Shown here: piece after piece, positions 16,219 through 23,240 of the stretch | How positions within the stretch are numbered: the first letter of the stretch is position 1 | How the letters are laid out: each line of letters starts with the position of its first letter | Origin: Comamonadaceae bacterium | Lineage (GTDB): Bacteria; Pseudomonadota; Gammaproteobacteria; Burkholderiales; Burkholderiaceae_C | NCBI GenBank assembly: GCA_947375135.1 | Contig: CANCER010000001.1 | Location: forward strand, 186,001-250,000 | Reading direction: 5' to 3' | Length of the DNA: 64,000 nucleotides | The notes under the pieces: generated by a model | Databases searched by the model: none | The model's input: the letters and a program-made list of their open reading frames with translations, nothing else | What the model was told of the DNA's origin: nothing | Translations under genes and position numbers: made by a program

Positions 16219-16682
16219 CTCTTTTTTCTAATTTGTTCTCTTTCAGCAAGTATCTGCAACCCTCTCTTCAGCAATCTATCCTTGGCAATGGATCGTTCAT
16301 CACCTGTGCGTCGTTTGGGTGTGTCAATAGGTATATCTTTTTTCGGATTCATTTTTTGATCTGCTTTTTTTACATCAAGACCTAACGGATCTTCAAAAAA
16401 TGGAATGGCTAATAGGGTATCGATTGGATCATTACTCAACCACGCAGCTATGTGAACAATCCAATAAGCATCTCTACCGCCAAAGTTCAAACATGGAATT
16501 TTTGGAAGAGTTCCTCTTGCACGATAATTCCATACGGATTTAACAGGAACACCCATGACCTTGGCCAAGTCTTCTAAAAAGAGAAGTTCACCAGTTACTC
16601 CATATTCTTTTCGAATTCTCTCTATTCGTGAATCGTATTTTCTCCACAAAGATTGATCATCGGCTGTTGATTCGTTGTTCAT
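16215..16682 (-). CDS. AlpA/excisionase-like DNA-binding protein
   Basis: A 155-residue protein. Residues about 32-85 form an AlpA-like winged helix: LFLEDLAKVMGVPVKSVWNY, then a wing with the turn RARGTLPKIP, then GRDAYWIVHIAAWLSN, the typical tryptophan-ending helix. The rest is a lysine-rich tail. Such proteins act as recombination directionality factors or regulators of integrase genes. It is divergently placed relative to the integrase at 17177, with a 494-bp repeat-bearing region between. No clear ribosome binding site is seen before the ATG at 16682. Confidence 0.6.
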   Translation of the reverse strand: MNNESTADDQSLWRKYDSRIERIRKEYGVTGELLFLEDLAKVMGVPVKSVWNYRARGTLPKIPCLNFGGRDAYWIVHIAAWLSNDPIDTLLAIPFFEDPLGLDVKKADQKMNPKKDIPIDTPKRRTGDERSIAKDRLLKRGLQILAEREQIRKKS

Positions 16683-16852
16683 TTAATGAGATACCTAATT
16701 GCAAGAATTCAGCCTCTCAATAATTCATCACAGAGTCAACACTAGACTTTACTTTCGAATTTACGCATGGCGATTCGAGATGCATGAGTGATCATAAAAC
16801 TCAATTTATAGAGAATTATCTTACCGCTCTACGAGCAATGAACCGATTTATT

Positions 16853-17151
16853 TGGCGCATTCGTGGCGCAAGAGTGTGTAGATACCCAGGAAGTAAATAG
16901 CCAATACAATTAATTCAATATTGACAAAACATACACTTCAATCGCTAATGCGCCAACACAACACTGGTGTTATGCATGAATACCATTTCATTGGTGCCTC
17001 AGACCGGCAACCAACTCTTCTCTGACAGGAACCGAACTATTCAGATTTGATTCGACTTCCCCTTTGAAAACCCTCAATATTTGATGAATGGCTATTGCAT
17101 TAATAGTGCGCCAAATCATTATTAATACAATCGTGGCGCAATTTTGGCGCA
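16853..17151. repeat. six TGGCGCA heptamers in the integrase upstream region
   Basis: TGGCGCA occurs at 16853, 16864, 17134 and 17145 on the plus strand, and as TGCGCCA at 16949 and 17107. The direct pairs are each exactly 11 bp apart, one helical turn. The arrangement is nearly mirror-like: direct pair, inverted single, gap, inverted single, direct pair ending 25 bp before the integrase start. This resembles arm-type binding sites of a tyrosine integrase or an operator. A further small inverted repeat, AACAC-TG-GTGTT, lies at about 16959-16971. The rest of 16683-17176 is AT-rich and holds nothing else I can name. Confidence 0.7.
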
Positions 17152-17176
17152 CATTGATGCAATCAACGGAGTCTAT

Positions 17177-18253
17177 ATGTCAATAAGAAAAAGAACCAAC
17201 AAAATCGGAAAACCATCGTTTCAAGTCACCATACGAATCAAAGGTCATGAGACCATGACTGAGACATTCACAGCCAAGGAAGATGCAACCAAATGGGAGC
17301 ATGCGATGACAACAGCAACCAAAGATTCTGTCTATTCAATGCCTGATACAAAAGGATATCGATCTACATCAATTAAGACTGCATCAGAAAATTATCAAGC
17401 ATCTGGCAAATGCACCAAAACTGTTAAAGCCAATCTCAATGTAATCGAACGGGAAATCGGTGATTCTCTTCTTGGTGGAATTACAAAAATCTTTGTAGCT
17501 GATTATATTAAAGCGATGCTAATAACCAATTCTCAATACGGGCGCTTTTACAAGCCTGCATCTATTGTTAAGCAAATTCAGGCATTAAGAAATATAGTTA
17601 AATTTCAAGCTGAAAGTATGCGCGTTGAGCCACCACTCTCAGTTATCACATCAGAGGCTCTGGGAGACGACTGGGATGATGAAAGAAAACGAATCCTTAC
17701 AAAGTCTGAAGAAGAACTCATCCGGAATAAACTTAGAACTTGTGAATATGGAAAACATTGGTCATTGATGCTTGACATAGCACTTGAAACCGGAGCCAGA
17801 CAAGCAGAAATCATCCTTGCAGATCGTACGGAATTTGATTTAAATGAAAAAGTTTGGATCATTCCCGCCGCACATACCAAGAGTAAAGTCGAACGTCAAA
17901 TACCTCTTTCTATAAAAGCGTTGTCCTGCGCCAACCAATTAGTGGCATTATTTGATGAAGAGACCGTGCGTCGTGCTTCACTTCCTGAACCACAAGAATC
18001 GATCTATCGCATATTCTGGGTATTTTCTACGCCCAGCTCTGTTTGTACCGGATTTAAAAAACACATTGATTCACTTAAAATTATTGACCTCCGTTTTCAT
18101 GATTTGCGTCATACCGCCATTACTCGTATGGTATTAACTAAACGAAAACTTAGTATCTTTGAAATCATGAAAATTAGCGGTCACACCACAATCAAAATGC
18201 TCAACAGATACGCAAATATTCGAGGAGGCGACCTAGTTAAACGAATGGAATGA
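17177..18253 (+). CDS. tyrosine site-specific integrase of the AT-rich sub-element
   Basis: A 358-residue tyrosine recombinase. The catalytic set is complete: R208 (ETGARQAEI), H308-x-x-R311 (FHDLRHTA), H336 (SGHTT) and nucleophile Y345 (NRYAN). The N-terminus has the arm-binding style RKRTNKIGKPSFQVTIRIKG, and a core-binding domain spans about residues 65-165. The ATG at 17177 has GGAG five bases upstream, so the earlier frame from 17144 is not used. Low GC content matches the neighbouring AT-rich genes and differs from the second integrase at 25841. It should catalyse integration and excision of the sub-element about 15.3-20.9 kb; the exact ends are unproven. Confidence 0.93.
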   Translation: MSIRKRTNKIGKPSFQVTIRIKGHETMTETFTAKEDATKWEHAMTTATKDSVYSMPDTKGYRSTSIKTASENYQASGKCTKTVKANLNVIEREIGDSLLGGITKIFVADYIKAMLITNSQYGRFYKPASIVKQIQALRNIVKFQAESMRVEPPLSVITSEALGDDWDDERKRILTKSEEELIRNKLRTCEYGKHWSLMLDIALETGARQAEIILADRTEFDLNEKVWIIPAAHTKSKVERQIPLSIKALSCANQLVALFDEETVRRASLPEPQESIYRIFWVFSTPSSVCTGFKKHIDSLKIIDLRFHDLRHTAITRMVLTKRKLSIFEIMKISGHTTIKMLNRYANIRGGDLVKRME

Positions 18254-18295
18254 GTTGAACACTACGAGACAGTGTCAAATGAAATAATTTATTGA

Positions 18296-19114
18296 TCAAT
18301 TCACTGTCTTAATAAAAAACTCCTCCCAATTTCTAATCTTTCCAGAAATTATTTGATGATGATAGTATGGGGATACAACATACATATTCCCATCATCAAA
18401 TGCGTAATGATCAGCTTTTGGTTCGCCGTGATGGAAGTTATAAAGTCGACGTCGCATATCACCAAATATGTATGGAGTTTCGAAAATACGCGTGGTCACG
18501 TCCTCATCTTCTCCGGGGATAGGTACTAAGACCATTTTTTCTTTCACTGGGGGAGTCACTGGCACAGATGATGTGAAAGGCTTCTTTGATGAAACCTCAG
18601 CACCTAGTGACTGTACCTGGAAAGGGATTTGATTGACCTCCTTCGCAGAGGATGCCGTAAGACCTCTCCTTACTGGTGTTTCGTCTTCGGAATGAGGTTT
18701 CAAAGATTTAATCTCAGTATTTTTCGAATGTTTATAATTTTTAATACTTGGTTCCGCTTCTATATATTTAGAGGCTTCCACTATAAGATGATTTCCAGTC
18801 AGCAGTGCACAGGTAATTTTTTTTGCGATTTCTTTAGCTACGGAATCATTTGCCAAATACAAATTTTCATTGTAATTCTTACGTAACCACTCTCCACTTA
18901 CTTTAATTCCCTGTCCTCCCAGGATGTCGGCCATTTGTTGAAATGTCAGTCCTGCTTGCTTCCAGCCGCTAAATATAGTTACACCACTTTTCATTAAAGC
19001 AACAACGCTGGGTTGCTGCTCTCTTTTTGTTGCAACGTGTTTTATCGCTTTTGCTATGGCATCAGTTTGACCCGGATATTCATCCTTATTTTCAATTTTT
19101 ACCTTCGTTTTCAT
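18296..19114 (-). CDS. helix-turn-helix-motif protein 1 of a three-gene operon
   Basis: A 272-residue protein. Around residues 43-85 it carries a motif shared with the two upstream genes: GWKQAGLTFQQMADIL, then GGQGIKVSGEWLRKNY. The middle is a low-complexity linker rich in S, K, P and E. The C-terminus is a separate domain (about 205-272) with IFETPYIFGDMRRRLYNFHH and two YxxH stretches. AAGGAG lies six bases before the ATG at 19114. It is last in the operon, 27 bp after the previous gene, and converges with the integrase. The motif recalls proteins of plasmids and integrative elements that bind DNA, but no family can be named. Confidence 0.6.
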   Translation of the reverse strand: MKTKVKIENKDEYPGQTDAIAKAIKHVATKREQQPSVVALMKSGVTIFSGWKQAGLTFQQMADILGGQGIKVSGEWLRKNYNENLYLANDSVAKEIAKKITCALLTGNHLIVEASKYIEAEPSIKNYKHSKNTEIKSLKPHSEDETPVRRGLTASSAKEVNQIPFQVQSLGAEVSSKKPFTSSVPVTPPVKEKMVLVPIPGEDEDVTTRIFETPYIFGDMRRRLYNFHHGEPKADHYAFDDGNMYVVSPYYHHQIISGKIRNWEEFFIKTVN

Positions 19115-19141
19115 CCATGTCTCCTTTTATTTATTTCGTCA

Positions 19142-19726
19142 TTATTTTTTCATCAATTTTTTAAGAAGCAAGTAATTTATTGTAAATCCAGATCTCTCAA
19201 ATTCTGCCGATATTTCCAACCATGTGCGACCAGCATTACGTCGCAATTTAATTTCACCTTCAAGACTAATTACAATTAAACCTACCCAAGATTCTTCTGA
19301 AGTATTTTCTATTTGTCTCGATTGATCTTTAAGAAAAGTGCTTCTGTTTGATATTAGGCCGGATTGATTTGGCATGATGATGCTATTCAATCTATAACTC
19401 TCTTCTTTAGCCATAGCTCTTCGTATTTCCCAAGATCGATATTTCTTCGAAATTTCTTGGGATTCTTGAATATTAGCCATATTTTTATTACTGAGATACA
19501 TTTCGGAAAAATATCTGAGACTTATATTGCAACCTAAATTCTCGAGAATTTCTACTATATTTTTATAACTTAATCGAGCCAAAACCAGCCCATGTATCAT
19601 GGTTATTTGAGTCCGTATAAAGGCACTAGGTCGTACTTTTGTTCTAAATGGCAGGCTGTTTTCTGATTCATTCGGCAACAGTAATGTAAACAATTCAATT
19701 GACGCATTTCTTGATTCAATACTCAT
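19142..19726 (-). CDS. helix-turn-helix-motif protein 2 of a three-gene operon
   Basis: A 194-residue protein with two copies of the motif seen in its neighbours: near residues 46-80 (LARLSYKNIVEILENLGCNIS) in one piece split as LARLSYKNIVEIL and ENLGCNISLRYFSEMY, and at the C-terminal end (NAGRTWLEISAEF, ERSGFTINYLLLKKL). Between them is a polar segment. The start codon overlaps the stop of the upstream gene by 4 bp (ATGA), so translation is coupled. AT-rich throughout. Function unknown; likely DNA binding by motif. Confidence 0.55.
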   Translation of the reverse strand: MSIESRNASIELFTLLLPNESENSLPFRTKVRPSAFIRTQITMIHGLVLARLSYKNIVEILENLGCNISLRYFSEMYLSNKNMANIQESQEISKKYRSWEIRRAMAKEESYRLNSIIMPNQSGLISNRSTFLKDQSRQIENTSEESWVGLIVISLEGEIKLRRNAGRTWLEISAEFERSGFTINYLLLKKLMKK

Positions 19727-20154
19727 GATTCACCGCTGATACTTGACTCACGGCTTGCATTTATTTTTGATTTAGCCAAATAGAAGTATTGACGAATTGA
19801 TCGCTCTGGTACGTCAAACCCAGCGAATTTAAGTTGTTGTGATATTTGATTCCAGCGCATCCCATCCGCTAATTTTCGTTCAATCACATCAAATAAGCAC
19901 TCAATGATCTTTGAACGAGTCATCCTTTTTATGCTTGAATTGACATTTGTTAATTTATTTTTATTTAATTTTCGGACTGTTTCATGGGAAATTTTAATGC
20001 CGTAACATGACAAATTATCAGATATCTCTCTTGCCGAACTTCCCATACAAGTTGACCGATTTATCTCAGAAACGAGCAGCGACCGCGAATTGTCTGTTGC
20101 TTTTTTATTCAGTGAATGTGATTCCTTTGAACGGGTTTTTGAGATATTTTTCAT
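19723..20154 (-). CDS. helix-turn-helix-motif protein 3, first gene of the three-gene operon
   Basis: A 143-residue protein with two motif copies: near residues 36-68 (SAREISDNLSCYGIKIS, HETVRKLNK) and near the C-terminus (GMRWNQISQQLKFAGFDVP, ERSIRQYFY). Each copy has the form W/S-x-x-I-S-x-x-L-x-x-x-G-x-x-V/I followed by a helix with an arginine. The N-terminus is basic (KTRSKESHSLNKK). The ATG at 20154 has AGGA only two bases upstream, a short spacing. Upstream lies about 780 bp of AT-rich non-coding DNA, which should hold the operon promoter. Confidence 0.55.
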   Translation of the reverse strand: MKNISKTRSKESHSLNKKATDNSRSLLVSEINRSTCMGSSAREISDNLSCYGIKISHETVRKLNKNKLTNVNSSIKRMTRSKIIECLFDVIERKLADGMRWNQISQQLKFAGFDVPERSIRQYFYLAKSKINASRESSISGES

Positions 20155-20940
20155 AGTCCTATATGAATAGCATACTTATTCTTTAACTTCAAGGGTTTGG
20201 CTTTACCACTTATCTGGTCACACTGTCGCTATTATTTAGTTCACTAAATGTTTTAAAACGATCAACTTTGATTGCAAAAAATAACGCCACTATCATTTTT
20301 TTGTTTGACTTATATTCCTTGCTTTTTTGTAAAAATTGCCATTTTTTTGATCGATAAAGATCTTTCGAATTCGCTCTTCATTTGAAAAATGAGATCAGAA
20401 TTGATATCTATTTACCTGATGATTTCAAAATTGCCTTTGACATTAAAATAAAGTCGAAATATCAAATTCAGTTTTGAATATCAATGAATTATTGTTTGCA
20501 ATGTAGGATTTTAAGAAAAGACACATATTTTGATTTTTTTGTACGGATTTGTATGTTTGATAGTCGTATTTTTGTTTCTCTTACACCATTGCCCTCCCGG
20601 CGGGGTGATTTCGGAACTTCTCCTCTCAAAATAGAATTTTTTTAATGTTTACATATTTTTGGAAATCTCAAGGTACTCTCCAATGAAAAATAGGTGTTTT
20701 TTGATGTTTACAACAATTAAATCATTACGGGTTTACTTTCTATGTACGTTTTAATTTTTTTCGTGAATAGGCTTAAAATTAAGAATTTTGTCTTTTCAGG
20801 AAATTGACTCACACCTAGTCGCATTGCCTGCGGAAGGTGCATTTTTTGAGAATTTATATCCAATCCTGCTTTCAATAGATTATTGAGCGTTAACTGAATA
20901 GACTTGAATTTATAAGCGACAGGATTTAACGCTTATATTT
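20155..20940. other. long AT-rich non-coding region
   Basis: No open frame with a ribosome binding site is seen on either strand. The region is dominated by T-tracts, many of the form TTTTTTG. Two copies of TTTTTTNATGTTTACA occur at about 20638-20653 and 20697-20712. One GC-rich patch, CCCTCCCGGCGGGG (about 20591-20604), stands out. Possible roles are a regulatory leader for the three-gene operon, an H-NS-binding silencer, a replication or transfer origin, or a small RNA gene; the sequence alone does not decide. Confidence 0.5.
20911..20937. repeat. inverted repeat at the AT/GC boundary, candidate attachment site
   Basis: TATAAGCG (20911-20918) pairs perfectly with CGCTTATA (20930-20937) across an 11-base spacer ACAGGATTTAA. 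Base composition changes from very AT-rich to balanced just to the right. Short arms with a small spacer are the form of a tyrosine-recombinase core site. The spacer and right arm contain CAGGATTTAACGC, nearly identical to CAGGATTCAACGC at 12428. Confidence 0.45.
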
Positions 20941-21175
20941 AAAACATGCATGATTCGTTGTGGCGATGGCGCAGCACCAAGTACATCTCGATTGCACAGA
21001 ACTCCTTTACATCAGATTTCTGGCAAGAAAAGCATGGCTGACGCCCCGAAGCCGAGATTAGGTGGATAGGGGGGGGTGAAGGCAGTCTTTGACTGCACAG
21101 AACGGCAGGGCCAAGTTGGATATCGCAGCCACTCGCCAAGCACTGAAACTATTGACCCACATTGACCTCGAGGTG
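20941..21175. other. non-coding stretch between AT-rich block and ankyrin gene
   Basis: Balanced composition. It contains a 31-codon frame (20946-21041, starting MHDSLWRWRS) without a ribosome binding site, which could be a gene remnant; a G-run at about 21069-21076; and a tight hairpin GCAGTC-TTT-GACTGC (21082-21096) with no T-run. I see no intact gene. Confidence 0.3.
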
Positions 21176-21880
21176 TCACTCCGCGAGTTCAGCGATCAGG
21201 TCAGTTCTCATGGGGTTCGGGTACTGCTCGTCCATTGATTGCAGTAGGCCCCAAGCCGAGCTTCCATCCTTGGCTTCGATCTGAAGGTCAGCCCCCGCAT
21301 TGAATAGCAACCGAAAGGTCTTGTCGAGATCTTCGCCCCAGCCCGTATGTCCACAAAGGGTGATGATGGGCGTGTCGCCGGTGGAGTCCAACGGGATGTT
21401 GACGTTCGCACCGTTTTCGATCAGATGCTCGACAGCTCTAGGATGTGCCCCGCCGCCCCACTGTAACGAACACATCGCATGCAAGGCGGTCATACCGGTC
21501 CCCTCCATTTGCGCGTTCACATCAAAGCCGCCCCACATCAGCGCACGCATGCAAGCAATTTCGCCATGCAGCCCTTCGAACTCCTTTTTGTTGTGTGCAG
21601 CCCATGGAATCAGCGGCAATCCTTTTGCAACTTTCCTCTCCATGCAGACAAAGGCAGCGATCATGTAGTTGTCCATCATGTCGCTTCGAATCCGGGAAAT
21701 CAGGCCCTCAGGTGTGCATGTCGCGTATACGCGCCGGTAGTCATCGCCGATGTCGTGGGCCATCATGCCCTTCTTGGCTTCTTTACATACCTCTGCAAAG
21801 GCCTTCTTGGACTGATCACCCCTCAGGTCCTCTGAGACCAGTGCAAGCTTGAAACTGTCGTCATTGATGATGGTTGTCAT
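21176..21880 (-). CDS. ankyrin-repeat protein
   Basis: A 234-residue protein. The ATG at 21880 has GGGAG five bases upstream, so the longer frame from 21985 is not used. The C-terminal half carries about four ankyrin-like repeats: GGFDVNAQMEGTGMTALHAM, VEHLIENGANVNIPL, GDTPIITLCGH and LLFNAGADLQIEAKDGSSAW. The N-terminal half is helical with no repeat. Ankyrin repeats bind other proteins. No signal peptide is seen, so it acts in the cytoplasm. It is divergent from the Lamassu-like cassette (134 bp apart), so a shared control region or an accessory role is possible. Confidence 0.8.
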   Translation of the reverse strand: MTTIINDDSFKLALVSEDLRGDQSKKAFAEVCKEAKKGMMAHDIGDDYRRVYATCTPEGLISRIRSDMMDNYMIAAFVCMERKVAKGLPLIPWAAHNKKEFEGLHGEIACMRALMWGGFDVNAQMEGTGMTALHAMCSLQWGGGAHPRAVEHLIENGANVNIPLDSTGDTPIITLCGHTGWGEDLDKTFRLLFNAGADLQIEAKDGSSAWGLLQSMDEQYPNPMRTDLIAELAE

Positions 21881-22014
21881 GTTTTCTCCCATTTTTTTGA
21901 TATCTGAAGACCCCCGAGCCCGTGCCCTTGAATCACTGATCGAACACTGTCGAACTATGGAGTATGAATCCCGTCTGGCCACCATTGACCAATTTCAGCC
22001 TGTAAAAACACTAG

Positions 22015-23187
22015 ATGAGTCGCATCAAGCGCACATCGACGGCCATAATGGCACAAACGGTTTTGGAGAAAAATTTGAACAGTGCACAACAGATGCCCCA
22101 GAACAATCCATTGGCATCGCCTCAACGGGAAACAGCAGGTGCTAACACCTTTGAGAAATTCGAGTATCAGTACCATTGGGCACTTTGCCGAATTCTTGGT
22201 GAGCATGAACACTCCAATGATTACGTCGTATTCATAGAGCTGCACGAAGATGTCGTTCTCGCTAGCTCCTCAGATGTAGCTAGCGCCAAGTTCGAGTTCA
22301 GCCAAATCAAAAATGTTAGCAGTACACCTTGGACATCAAAAAAGCTGACATCAAAACCAAAGGCTAATTCAAAGAAGGAAAAGAACTCCATTCTTGGAAA
22401 AATGTTGCAGGGCGTTCGCGGCAAGCCGTTCTTAGACCGTTTGAACTCCATTGATTTGGTGGCGACTTGCGGATTCAATCTGAAACAAAAAAAGGACGGC
22501 TTTAAGTTATCGGTCATCACTATGGGTGACCTTCATGATGAATGCATTGATGACATTCAGGCTGCAATAGAAGGTGAACTTGGAGCTTTTCCACTCCCAA
22601 AGACACTCAGATTCGTTACACCTGATTTACCTTCTTCAGGATTCCAAGATGCAACTATCGGGCGCATTTCAAAACTCGTCGATTTGAAATCTCCTGATGT
22701 TAAATGTAATGCTTCTACCATTTATCGCGTACTTATTGATGACCTTCACCGAAAAGGATCTGTCACCTTTGATTTCACCCAATGGGAGAATCTGGTTAAA
22801 AACAAAGGTGTGACTCATAGCGATGTCGATAGAATTATCTCTGCACATACTCAAAACAAAGGAATTGAGCTATACCGACAAGATTTTGAGGATATCTCCA
22901 ATGAGCTGGGATTAAAGTTCAACAAAAAAATTGAACTAAGACATGCATTCGATCGCTACTTCAACGCTGTTCGTCTTGATAGAACACTTATCGCCCTTGA
23001 TAACCACCACGCAGCAAAAGAGGTTGTTGAAAAGAATTTCGCGGTATTTAACGACAAAGGTGCAGCAGCACTTATTCAGGCAGCCATGGCGTCCTTGCCA
23101 GAGAATGTTAAGAAAAATCTCGTTGATGATGCATCAGCTCAGGCTGCAATAATCTACGAACTTCTTTCAAAATGCTATGAAAAATAA
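22015..23187 (+). CDS. Cap4-type dsDNA nuclease protein (LmuA-like effector)
   Basis: A protein of up to 390 residues. The N-terminal domain has the Cap4/DUF4297 nuclease pattern: FEKFEYQYHWAL (residues 46-57), ELHEDVV (75-81) and QIK (97-99), which together form a PD-(D/E)XK-like active site. The rest (about 130-390) is helical and variable, as in Lamassu LmuA effectors. The start is uncertain: ATG 22015, 22048 or 22093, none with a strong ribosome binding site. The next gene, 53 bp on, encodes an SMC/Rad50-like ATPase, which gives the LmuA-LmuB pair. In Lamassu, the ATPase senses foreign or aberrant DNA and releases the nuclease. Assignment to Lamassu is by domain pair and order. Confidence 0.78.
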   Translation: MSRIKRTSTAIMAQTVLEKNLNSAQQMPQNNPLASPQRETAGANTFEKFEYQYHWALCRILGEHEHSNDYVVFIELHEDVVLASSSDVASAKFEFSQIKNVSSTPWTSKKLTSKPKANSKKEKNSILGKMLQGVRGKPFLDRLNSIDLVATCGFNLKQKKDGFKLSVITMGDLHDECIDDIQAAIEGELGAFPLPKTLRFVTPDLPSSGFQDATIGRISKLVDLKSPDVKCNASTIYRVLIDDLHRKGSVTFDFTQWENLVKNKGVTHSDVDRIISAHTQNKGIELYRQDFEDISNELGLKFNKKIELRHAFDRYFNAVRLDRTLIALDNHHAAKEVVEKNFAVFNDKGAAALIQAAMASLPENVKKNLVDDASAQAAIIYELLSKCYEK

Positions 23188-23240
23188 ACCCTCCATCGAT
23201 AACTTCAAACTTCTAATAAGAAGCCTCAGGACAAATCAGC

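Noticed and set aside
20939-21139. 66-residue frame on the minus strand before the ankyrin gene
   Set aside because: No ribosome binding site, unusual composition and no family resemblance; more likely non-coding.
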